Below, in pieces: positions 30,874-41,468 of a stretch of DNA of 64,000 bases. The notes under the pieces were generated by a model, which saw only the letters and a program-made list of their open reading frames with translations, made no database searches and was not told the DNA's origin. The stretch comes from Pagrus major (taxonomy: Eukaryota; Chordata; Actinopteri; Spariformes; Sparidae), in assembly GCF_040436345.1 (NCBI RefSeq), contig NC_133235.1, positions 15,772,660 to 15,836,659 of the forward strand, given 5' to 3'. A program made the translations under genes and the position numbers. Position 1 is the stretch's first letter, and the number at the start of each line of letters is the position of its first letter.

Positions 30874-33800
30874 CTTCAGCCATCTTTGCTCAACACTTTT
30901 TGTAGTCCCAAATAAAGTCCGGGTTTGATATCAAATCAAGTTCAAAGTCTGAATGGGCTACGATCTATTTCAGTTTGAGTGCATGCAGTATTAACTCAAG
31001 CCACTTTTACACAATAAATACATATTTCTGATCAAATATTCTATAAATACTATTCTATACTTGGTGAAGTCAGCTGACATATAGCTGATTATAGTATAAC
31101 TGATCATAGAAATCAGAGCAAATCCTCAGTACTTAAACTCTTAGAACAGTTTGATTAACAGAGGGACTAATATTAAGTCTGCTATCAGAAAAATGATTAC
31201 CATGTCTTTATAGAAGAAAAAAAAAAGACTATAAAATAAGAATTAGCAGATGTTTATGGCCAATTACTAGGATTTTTTAGACATTATAGCTGCAACGATT
31301 AATTGATTAGTCCTCAACTCTTAAATAATCACAAACTATTTCTTTGATTGATTAATCAGTTAGGGTACTTTTATTAAGAAAGTCAAGCTAATTAAATGTG
31401 AATAGCTTCTGGTTTCTTTACTCATTTATGACGGTAAACTGACAATCTTTGTGTTGTGGAAAAAACAAAATATTTTGAGACATTTCATAGACCAAATAAC
31501 TGCCATAAACTGAGATGGATCTTTTAAAAGTTAGTGATTAATTAAGTTATTAAGTCATATCTAGAAAAATGTTTGAGCCCACTGTTATCACTCCTCGCAC
31601 TGTGTTGGCTCTTTCCTTTTTGATGGTTGCTTTGTGGGCCTCAGTGCTTCCAGGCAACATGGTTTCAGTGACAAACATCTTATTTGTTTCCTGCTGACTT
31701 GTACTGATTTGTTTCCTGTGCCTTTTTAAAGAACACGCTTCGAAGCATTGTTGTGAAATGCTCCTTATCATCCACAGAGCATCATTCCTAACCAAAACAG
31801 TGCCGTCTGGAAATGAACTGCACAAATTTCTGATCTGGGATACAGCCGGACAGGAAAGGGTGAGCGCATCAACAACAGAAATTCCTCAATTATTAACTAT
31901 TAGCTTTAAGTTAACACACATGACTGTATGAATCACGTTTTTTCAGAAGTTAATTTTCCGTGACATATTGCACCAGGAAGCTGGCAGTGACACAATCATT
32001 TCACTGTCAGAGGTCCTCATGACATAAAGATATTATTAGGTGTGAAACAGGATGATTCACGTGGAGTTCAAAGGTCACATGACTGGTATCTTCACGGTGA
32101 TTCATTTTATGGAGGAGGGGATGCTGTGTTTAGTTGAGGCTTGTCAAACATGCACACAGCACTGAAAAACAAGTAAGTGTGTGAAATGATACCTTGAAAC
32201 CTGTGTTTCTCCGTGGTTTAAAGTCCTCTTTATCTGTGGGTATAACATTACAATTGTCACTTTTGACTGTCAGAAATCCAAAATTAGTACAACCAAGAAG
32301 CAAAGTGCACAGAGATTCTGTAATAGTGCTGTAACGAAGGCTTGCCTTTGTTTTTTTATACTGAAAGGACCAGCGCCTGCAAAACACAGCCCCAGTCTGT
32401 TACGGCTCTGTTACTACTTCTGCTGGCGAATCGGAGGCAGAACGAGACTGTCCCCACTTTCCACCTCTGTACCTTTTATACACACAGCAAGGCGAAATAA
32501 TAGTGCAGTGTAAATGGGGCTCTTGATGAGGGGACCTCCTTACTGTTTCTTTTCATTTCTGCTGACTGCAGTTGGTGGTAATGTGTATCAACAGTTTATT
32601 TATATGGTTAATTATATAGCAGCATTCAAAAACAAAGCAATTCAAAGTGCTTTTACAGGGGCATAGAAATCCATTAAAAAATAAGACCTGAAGAAACATA
32701 TTTAAAATGTATTTAAGAGACGATAAAAACAAATCCAAAGACAAGCAAATATATAGTTAAAGATATCTGATTTATTTGACAGCTGCAGTAAACAATACTT
32801 TTTGAAGCCCTGAATTTAAATGAACAGTTTTAGCAGACCTCAGATATTTGGGAAGCATGTTCCAAAGGTGGGGAGCATAGTGTGCCAGTAGAAAGAAGAC
32901 AACATTGCGATGTAGCAGGTTATGAAAACATTAAAATAAAGATTTGGATGCTTTTGTGGAAGATAATGCATTCACCATGTTTGCTAGGGTCTTAAGGATG
33001 CAAATATTGGATTTTGGTGTAAACAAAACTGTTTTCAATCAGAACCATTGAAGGGATATTTGAAAACAGTTTGGAAATTGTATGTCAAGGCTGTAAACAG
33101 TTCTCTCTATGAACATTCCTTTAAACACTGGAGAAACCTTCATAGTTAGGAGCTACATAATAACACTTTCCATCAGCCACTCATCACTTAAGAATGTATG
33201 GGCATAGTCTACTCACAGTACAGTATGCTCTGTCTTTATGGGTTAACCCAGCATGTTTAATGATCCATATTAAAGACTGTGTTAAATGGCCATAGACTGT
33301 TTTTGAAGTCATCTTTATAAAACACTTACATATCTGCACAACTCTGCTATACACATAAGATGTAATTTGATATATTGATTGATCATGCTAACTTCTTTAA
33401 ATATGTTGTTTTTTCAGTTCCACTCATTAGCTCCTATGTACTACCGAGGATCAGCTGCTGCCGTCATTGTCTATGACATTACTAAACTGGTAAGAATAAC
33501 AGTTAAACTTGGGTTGGGTGGTGACATGGTTAGTGGTCCCAAATCCATAACCAAGATGAAAAAGTGAGTTACCAACAACACTTCTGACTTGCCTGCCAAT
33601 TCTTGAGGGGCTCGAGCAATGCCCTTCACCCCAAACTGTCCCACTGTAGCAGAGAAGAGGCTGGTCTCACACTTGACGTAAAATTCAATTACTTTTCCAT
33701 CACTCTGGGATGCCTTGTTTCCATGACCTACAAATGTCATTCTTTCCTCGTCTGTTAATGGAAACTTGTCTGAAAAACATCATCTAATGTGATGAATGTA

Positions 33801-35921
33801 TGACACAAGTTGTAAAAAATGTTGGGCCACATTCTCATAAAGAGCCCATCCCAGAGGTGACCGTGGTGTGTTCTTGTTGTTCAGGACTCTTTCCAGACAC
33901 TGAAGAAGTGGGTGAAGGAGCTGAAGGAACACGGTCCAGAGGACATTGTTGTAGCCATAGCAGGGAACAAGAATGATTTAGGAGACATCAGGTGAGTTTT
34001 GTTTCTTTTTTCTTTTCAGGCAGTTCAAGGCCTTTATTCTGCTTCGCTTTTCTGTATATAAAGTACGAAAAGACGGGAGTTGTTCTTCCTATGAGGTGGC
34101 AACAGAGGTAGTAATGCTAAATTAATGTTTATACAGAAAAGTTAGCGGGCAGGATGGTAAAGGCGTGTGACATTTTGACATAACCAACGTCAAAATGTTA
34201 TGCTTTGTGTGCAACCAACAACTGTGTGATTTTAAAAAGCAGCTATCAGGAGCAGGACAACACAAGGAGGAAGAACAGCCTCTGAAAATGTCTGTAAAAT
34301 AAGTTACCTTACATTATTATCCAAAACACCCTTATCCTTCTTCCTTATATCTTCATCTCCCGCAGACTTTCACAGAAACTAGTTAGAGATGAAATGGATG
34401 AAAGTGATTGATGATTAAAATGTTGATTTGCCATGATGGGACCCTTACATCCTCACTTACTGTAGTCTCCTTCTCCTTTACAGGGAAGTTCCTATGAAGG
34501 AAGCTAAGGAGTTTGCTGAATCTATTGCAGCTATTTTCATCGAGACTAGTGCCAGAAATGCTGTCAACGTTGAGGAGCTCTTTCAGAAAATCAGTAGGTT
34601 TAATGCCTTTCCTGTATGTTGTGTCTGCATCATGTGCGTCTGTGTATACTGTACTAGTGTCGATACATCCTGAATATTTGAAATGGTTTAAGTACTCATG
34701 ATCTGCAGTGTTGATTCACATGTACCAGCTGCACTTTCTTGCTCTCCCTCACACGCACTGCTGTGATCAGAAGTAAATTCACTTAGATGCTGATCTGCTT
34801 AACAGACAGTACACAAGCTTTAATTAAAAAATTAAGATGTTGTTTCCTCAATGTTGTGCCAATTTTTCCCCATGGTATCAAAAATCTATTTTTCGAGGTA
34901 TTGTATCGAAATTAGAAATTCCAGTGTCATGATAACACTGAACTGTATTATTCAGAAGAAGGCTGGTATACTCAAAGAAATGCTGGAGAAGCCTTTAGTA
35001 TGCAACCTTAAGCTGTTGTGTCCTGTAATCTAACATTGGATGGACTAATCTGACGGTATGAAATAGAGGCCAACTGATTGTGGACTTAATGTTAGCCATG
35101 TTCCCTCGAATGCTGTTATCAAACACAATCTGACATAGATATGTAAAGGAGGCCGACTATTCTTTACAGTTTAACCACAATCATTATTGTCCAAAATGAA
35201 ATCAGTGCAATGAAACAGGAGCCATCAATGAGAATGTAATAATTATAAACTACCCTAAGCATATTTTTTTCTGCATTATTATATTGTAACGCTGCATATC
35301 AAACAACGTATACACTGATACTGATATATCTGTGATAGGCCAGTAATATCAGCCAACTGATATATCAGTTGGGCTCTGGTATGAAACCAAAAAGTTGAAA
35401 AATTTGTAATTTTTCTAACCTAATATGACTCATTTACTGTTCATGTTTCTAAAAACTTTTGACATTTTAGTAATCGTGCCTCCTTCTGCTTTCATTTCTT
35501 CAACTTTGTAAGTTTTAAGCATGTTTCTGTCATGATGTATGGCAGACACAGTCCATTATATTTGTTTTTGACATCTCAAATTACTTATTTTAATTAATGA
35601 CGTTCTAGAAATAAATCTCTTTCATGTGATTAGCTGTTGGCATGTTTTGTTTTTTCAGTATGAACTGTATTAAGAAAAGCAGTATCCCTGGTATTGTGTT
35701 ATGTATTTATATGGCACTGTGGCCAGCATATATTTAAAGGCTGTGTGTAGTGGATGTTAACCAGGATGCACTGCCATATACACTGCAGTAGTAATAATAC
35801 AACACCCTGTTCTGTGTGTGTAGGCAAACAGATACCACCCCTTGAAAACCCTGAGGTGGACAGCAACGATTCCTTCAAACTCACCAGGCAGCCTCCTCCG
35901 TCCACCAGGAGGTGCTGCTAG
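28920..35921 (+). CDS. rab31: Ras-related protein Rab-31 (complete, 7 coding exons)
   Basis: Small GTPase of the Rab5/Rab22 branch that works in trans-Golgi to endosome traffic and early endosome dynamics. Coding exons: 28920-28955, 30466-30545, 31778-31859, 33418-33489, 33885-33991, 34484-34593 and 35824-35921, giving 585 nt and 194 residues, the family length. Nucleotide-binding motifs: P-loop GDTGVGKS (12-19), switch I PTIG with T37, WDTAGQ (59-64, catalytic Q64), NKND (118-121) and ETSAR (146-150). The protein ends RRCC (double geranylgeranylation). Residues 20-35 (SIVCRFVQDHFDHNIS) match Rab31 rather than Rab22A, and the neighbours ralbp1 and vapa agree. Two points differ from mammals: SAR instead of SAK in G5, and a tail (FKLTRQPPPSTRRCC) that looks more like Rab22A. 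Confidence 0.95.
29731..30231 (+). mobile_element. TTAAAGGTGCA MITE in rab31 intron 1
   Basis: It begins TTAAAGGTGCATTATGTATT and ends with inverted AACTGCACAGTGTACCTTTAA. Internal phrases TTAATCAGAAGAGAAA and TTATGCCTAAACAAACTA are shared with the element at 40036. It is about 500 bp, non-coding, and the ends are compatible with a TA target. Confidence 0.75.
30804..30870. repeat. (AT)33 microsatellite
   Basis: An uninterrupted TA/AT run of 67 bp in rab31 intron 2. It can form cruciforms and is likely length-polymorphic. Confidence 0.95.
31270..31530. repeat. GATTAATCGATTAG-type repeat, rab31 intron 2
   Basis: AGCTGCAACGATTAATTGAT, TGATTAATCAGTTAG, GTTGTGGAAAAAACAAAAT and TTTCATAGACCAAATAACTG follow the same order as the copy at 6570. 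Confidence 0.6.
32575..32990 (-). repeat. Interspersed fish repeat in rab31 intron 3
   Basis: AATTCAAAGTGCTTTTACA, ACAGCTGCAGTAAACAATA, TGAATTTAAATGAACAG, AGCAGACCTCAGATATTTGG and GCATGTTCCAAAGGTGGGGA occur in order. I recognise these as landmarks of a common acanthomorph retroposon. The strand assignment is uncertain. Confidence 0.55.
35064..35378. mobile_element. hAT-like MITE with perfect 8-bp target duplication, rab31 intron 6
   Basis: Terminal inverted repeats are TAGAGGCCAACTGAT and, inverted at the right end, CAGAGCCCAACTGAT (13/15). The flanking 8-mer GTATGAAA is identical at 35056-35063 and 35379-35386. The right end contains the AACTGATATATCAGTTGG palindrome. An 8-bp duplication is the hAT hallmark. 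It is 315 bp with no coding capacity. Confidence 0.85.
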
Positions 35922-37398
35922 TACCAACGGTGGCGGATGAGATTACTTCCCACAGCACAAAGACGGACTCCACCAGCACAGCACACAGTCCACAATGCAC
36001 ACAGTGTCTTACTCCTGGTAAAGACAAGACAGTGGACAGACAGAGGTCAGCTTGCAGGTGTGGTCAACTGCAACATGACAGAAAAAACCTGCCATCAGTA
36101 TTACATGTGTCATTGCACATAATATTATTTCATTTATTTGTAGCAGTTTTGGCTTTGATGAAGTCAGGAAGCAGAAAGCCTTCAGTTTGTCCCCCTCAGG
36201 TGGTGTTTTACATGAATTACATTAAGATTTCTGTCTTCTGTCTTCAGACCACTACAAAGAGGCAGTTATTCCCATTTTCCATAGTAGTTTAAATCCTTAA
36301 ATTGACAACAAGTGATCTAGCTGATGTGCTTTCTAAAGGCGGGTTTTGATGCAACTGCATCTTCGTTTTAAGAGTCGACTGCTCTTTAGATTTTCATCGC
36401 ACCGTGGCTCTTAAATCGCACACATTAAAATGTAATTTTTTAAAAACCTTTATTAAGGCAACACCTTTCCTCCATCGAGCTTTTATGTACAAGTATGTAT
36501 CACTCATGTATAGAATTAAATTAGAATATTTGAATAAGAGGTTGTCGATGTCGAACCCTAGACGAGCATTCAGTTCTGTAGCTCAAATGCAGCGGCTTTA
36601 CATTCCACTCTGTCATGTGTTTTCACACACATTTGCTGTATAAGGGACAACTGTACTGTTGCAGAATGGACAGCTTAGAGGCCTAAATCGTAATTACGGT
36701 ATGACACCCCCTGTTGAAACACTGTGACCAATACTAGAATTGTTTACATAGTGATTTGTTGAAGATGTTTTCTACATGCTGAAAGTATGTGTTGTGTGAG
36801 ATTTCACTACAGGGAATGATGACTGCCAAACATGAGGTTGAACCTGAAAATGAGTTACATTTATACTGTCCTGACCTGCATGTATTTTACTCTTTGTGCC
36901 AAAAGGGCTGTGTTCTATATACTAACCAAACTCTTAAGAAAAATATGGGAATTTAGTCCTAAACCAATTAATTTTAGCTTGCAAGTGGCGTGGAAAAGTG
37001 GAAAAAGGGTTAAAGTGAAAATAGTCCTTTGCCCTGTTGTGTAAACTAAGATTATGCACATTGTTTGCTGCTGTTTCTGCGGCAGTCGTGCCTTTGGATT
37101 TGACCACTTGAGAAATTGATAACAGCACTTTTGCATACATTTAAAATAGTATTCATTTGGATTTACGTGTTAAGTGTTGAAACAGTTACACTACTCCTGA
37201 ACAGTATTTTTTGATAAGAGCGTTGAGTAGCCATGAACGTTGACCTAGATATACAATGAGTATTTCTTGTTTTAAATTTCCTTAGCTTAAAAAACATGTT
37301 TATGTTTGTAAAAATCTAAATTAAAACATGTATGAAGAGGTAGTGAGGTTGCATTTGTAATTTGTATTGCAATTACAGTCTAATTTACTGATATGTAC

Positions 37399-37859
37399 TA
37401 GGGGTGGGGGGAAAAATGAATTCGTAGATGTTTTGCGATCTTTCTCGATGCAGAAAAGTAAATAAGTGGAAATTTAAAAACCAATTCTCAACATTATCAT
37501 CATCTGTAAAAATGATGTAAGACCCGGCAGTACGTTCCTCTTAGTTGAGCCAAGTGGATAGTGAAATGTAACAGACGTACAGTAAAGCATAGGCGTCACT
37601 ACTTCATGCTTATCTTCCTTTAAAAATTAAATGTAATGGACGCAAACATGTGTCACGCTTATTTTAATTATGGATCATTACAAATACACTAACTTTTAAA
37701 AGTGGCAAGGAGTCAAACAGTGAGAAAAAATAGATCATGCATACAAATCAAAAGTTTCGATTCCTCAAGATGCACTGATAATCATTTTATAATCGCGTTG
37801 TGGACCTCCTGACTCAAATCAAATTGAATCTTTGAGGTCCCTACAGATTCCCACCCCTA
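37399..37859. mobile_element. hAT-like MITE inside the rab31 3' UTR
   Basis: Ends are TAGGGGTGGG and, inverted, TAGGGGTGGG (CCCACCCCTA on the + strand). It is flanked by ATATGTAC (37391-37398) and ATATGTAT (37860-37867), a 7/8 target duplication. It is 461 bp and non-coding, with internal AT-rich sequence typical of these elements. Confidence 0.8.
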
Positions 37860-38557
37860 ATATGTATCATTCTCTCTTTAATGTAAAGTCATGCCAAACT
37901 CCCTTCAAAAATCTGCCAGTTAATGTAGCTTTGCTTACTGTAACTAAACATACAGTACATAACCTACCAGAAAGTGATGTAACCTGACTTGATCTGAATC
38001 CTGAGTTCCCACGGGAAAATGTGTGTTGCATATATTCAACAAGGATGTGTAACTTCAAGGTTACATCAGACATATCAGTAGAATTTTCCACTAAAATGTA
38101 ACACAGTGATGAGATTGAAATTGACGGTGGAAACTGATTTAGGAACTGCTTGAGGTCAAATTTACGAGCAGACTGATCTAAATGTCACAAAACAGAGATA
38201 TTTAAAGGCAGTTTGGCATGACATTACCTCCTTACAAGAGAAAAAAAATTACATATTGCAGCACATATTTTATTAGGTTAAATATTGACATTGTGAAGAG
38301 ATTTTCAGTGATTATATTCGTCGTCACACAAGTGCCTTTTTTAAATGTTTTTCTAAACAAATGTATGACATGGCTAAAAAGTGCATACTGCTAGAATAAT
38401 GCATGAATGACTTGACTTAACCAGTACAGAGGAATTGTATGTATAACAGTCAACTTTGAAACTGCCAATTATCTGCAGCCATCTTTATAATGTATGCATA
38501 AGTCATGCTTCCCTGTATCCTCTGTAGGTCAGATTAACTTTGTATATTAATCAATGT

Positions 38558-38563
38558 AATAAA
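38558..38563 (+). terminator. rab31: rab31 polyadenylation signal
   Basis: AATAAA is followed by a T/GT-rich stretch (TTTTTCTGTTTTGTC). It is the first canonical signal with good downstream context, 2.6 kb after the stop. Confidence 0.55.
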
Positions 38564-38589
38564 GTAGTGATTATTATATTTTTCTGTTT

Positions 38590-39945
38590 TGTCTTTGGGT
38601 TACTTGACGAAAAGGTGTGTGTTTCTAAATATTAAAGACACCAGAACCCTCTTAAAGGATTACAATATAGCTGCTCATTCATGTTTGCATGTTTAAAGTT
38701 TTGTTGACAGATGATTGAGAGACGAGGGGATTCATTAAGAAAAGGTCGTGACTTGGATTAACCTCCGGGCGTCATGTGAAAATGACACTATTTGGTTGCA
38801 CAGTATGAGATGAAGCTTTTGGTCCAGTCACTGCAGACACAGTACGTGAGAACAGTGGGAACAGTGCACCGTGGTTTATTGAAATTAAAATTTTTGCTTG
38901 CTTCCTAACTCTTATAAGAAGCTCCGACTTTGTAAAAGTGGTATTTCTCTCACATAACCTGTTTACTTCAACCCCAAAAGAAGAAACGCTTAACAAATTC
39001 GTCTTGTGTTAGTTTTGCACATACATGGTTCACATGATCTTTTAAAAGCTGTGAACTGCACAAATTACACGCAGAGTGGAGCATACTACAGAGCCCTATT
39101 CAGTACACAGCAATGGATTATTCCTTCAGCAGCTTACAGAGGGGAGGTCTACACTTCTTGTCACGGAGATGGATTTAACCATAGCTGACAGTTGTCAATG
39201 GTCTCTAAGAGAGCAAAGAGGGCAAACACACTGTCTGAGACATCAGCATTCCTATCCATAAATATCTTTAACAATTTATTTCTGATTTTCTTTTCTTTTA
39301 AATATTCTTCTTTCTAAGGACTCACATCATCATCAACCAAAAAGATTTTTGTTTCACTTCATTCCAGTCAGAGGTGCCTTGCAGCCAGACTAGCCCCTAT
39401 TAGAGAAACTGTGCCTTGATGCTTTTCTGCACTGACTTTAGCATTCAGACCCAGCAGGATTCTTTGTGGCTATGTCTAGACAGATCTGACAGTGACCCTG
39501 CAGTTTGACCTGCTTAATAATGGCAAAGGCTCTATTAAATCCTACACCTACATTTAATTATTACATAAAAACAGCCATCTTTGTTGGTGAGTTCTACATA
39601 ATTTGTGCCATCTGAAGAACATTAAAATAATACTGTGGTGATAATGTGCTGTTTGAAATTGACAGTCGGTCTATAGCACTTATAAGAGGGTGAACACAGT
39701 TAATAATAGCTAACTTAATGTGTGGAGAAAAAAGCGGGGATGGATGATGTTCATGAGAAACTTAACTTATGATTATATTATATATATTATATATGTATTA
39801 TTCCGATAATAAATTGTATTTCAAAAAGTATTCTTGTGAGAACGGACTTTGCCCCATAATCCCACATAACATGTAATTGTTCCGACAGGAGTGGCCCTAT
39901 TGCAAGAATATATTGGATTTTGAAAATGATATATTTTGAGGTTTA
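38590..39945. other. rab31-vapa spacer, left part
   Basis: No gene is recognised, and no thioredoxin-domain (txndc2-like) WCGPC-type motif appears in the reading frames. AT-rich, with short open frames only. Confidence 0.5.
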
Positions 39946-39948
39946 TCT

Positions 39949-41048
39949 TTATTGTGTAGGTTATAGACAATAAATGGTTATGAGGAAGGCCCAGGCCAAC
40001 ATAGAATAGTCACCGTGTGTTGATGATGTGATTTTAAAGGTGCACTATGTAGTTTTGGGAAAGAAATTTTAATCAGAAGAGAAAGATCTTCATTTCCTGA
40101 TTTTTTATGCCTAAACAAACTAAATAAACAAAACTCTCTTAGTTTTCCTGACTGAATAAACCGAATAAACAAACTGACCTTAAAGGACAACACAATTTCA
40201 TACTGTTTATATTGGCGGACCCTGCCACCTTTTCAACTTCAAACACTGGGGACCTTATTTTCCTCTGAGGGCAGCTTGTTTTATGGAGAGCCAGTAGTGA
40301 ATGGAGAGAGACAAATCATTTTTGATCCTCTTTGAATTGCGTCATGAACTACACATAAGATGTTTGTCAGTTTAAAAGATAAAAGTCCAAGTCAAGAAAG
40401 TCTCAGTTTGTGTAAAACTAATGAAATATAAGACGACACAGCCAACAGATAGCGACATCGTCTTGTTGAATGGACACCAAAACCCGTAACTTTAACATTG
40501 TAGAGCTGCTCCTGTATATTAGCAGCTCACAACATTGACGAACTACCCTTTCACATAACTGCAATTGTCAATATGACCAGATTTATTGTGATTTTCATCT
40601 TGTTATTACCTTTTCTGTGCCGAGTTGGCGGCCATGTTGGTGTTAGTGACGTGTGTTGAGCGAGACGATGTAGAGCGATTTAACACAAAACTAGATGATA
40701 TTTGACTTTAATTACGACCAACTGTGACTTTCTTGAAAAATAATCTTCTAAATTGACAACCATCATTTCAGACATTTAACTGAAAACCAATTAAAAGAAA
40801 ACCCATTGACTTTGACGGGAGGGAACGGGATGTGCAAAAATGTTAATGAATTCTTGGTTTTAGGACTACAAATTATACCACTCTATAAATAAATAAATAT
40901 TACTGTACTTTGTAAATGTTAAATTTTTAATTTCTTCTTCAAAACTACATAGTGCGCCTTTAAAATCAAGTCATCAACACATGGTGACTATGTTATATTG
41001 GGCGGGACCTCCCTCATAACTACTTATTTTCTATACCTTACACAATAA
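39949..41048. mobile_element. Composite element with ~120-bp terminal inverted repeats
   Basis: Left arm 39949-40070 and right arm 40925-41048 are imperfect reverse complements. Shared phrases are TATTGTGTA, GGTTATGAGG, AGTCACCGTGTGTTGATGA, GATTTTAAAGG and GCACTATGTAGTTTTG. The inner part of the arms is the TTAAAGGTGCA terminus found at 29731; the outer 90 bp are absent there. A separate right-end fragment follows at 41057-41117. No coding capacity. Confidence 0.75.
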
Positions 41049-41056
41049 CTTACCAT

Positions 41057-41117
41057 ATGCACCTTTAAAATTCTGAGTTTGAATGTCTTCTCCAAAACTA
41101 CATAGTGCCCCTTTAAG
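41057..41117. repeat. Solo right end of the TTAAAGGTGCA MITE
   Basis: TTCTGAGTTTGAATGTCTTC then CAAAACTACATAGTGCCCCTTTAAG matches the right terminus of the 29731-30231 copy better than that of the adjacent composite. Confidence 0.65.
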
Positions 41118-41279
41118 TGTTAGAATTGAAAGATCCATGTTCACTTTCTCACCCACAGACCATGTAACTTACATCTAACTAGTTAAGGGGCAAGTCAGGA
41201 CTGCACTCATTTTATAAATCTGTTTTTACCTCCACAATACTTCCGTGTACTCGCAGTATAACTACTTTATGCCTGTACC

Positions 41280-41468
41280 ATAATCACATCAGCCGCTGAG
41301 GCACGAGGGCGCGCAACAGGGTTGTGCGCTCGCGCGTTCAAGTATTTGTACCCACATGCTCGTTCGCAGCGCTCAGTCAGCGTTTGACTCAGTGGTGGCA
41401 GGGGATCTAGGATTTCCACTTGTCAGTTACTCCCCGATACCGAAACCAAGTGCATCCCCACAGCTAAA
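41280..41468 (+). promoter_or_regulatory. vapa: Putative vapa promoter / 5' UTR (CpG-rich)
   Basis: CpG content rises sharply (GAGGGCGCGCAACAGG, GCGCTCGCGCGTTC) and stays high through exon 1 into intron 1. There, CCGCCATTTTAAG at about 41652-41664 looks like an inverted YY1 site. No TATA box is seen. An ATG at 41356 opens a frame overlapping the true start in another frame. It would act as an uORF only if transcription starts upstream of it. Confidence 0.5.

Larger units (their letters stand above)
35922..38580 (+). other. rab31: rab31 3' UTR
   Basis: About 2.65 kb, AT-rich, interrupted by a hAT-like MITE at 37399-37859. It ends at AATAAA at 38558. No protein-like open frame is present. Confidence 0.65.
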
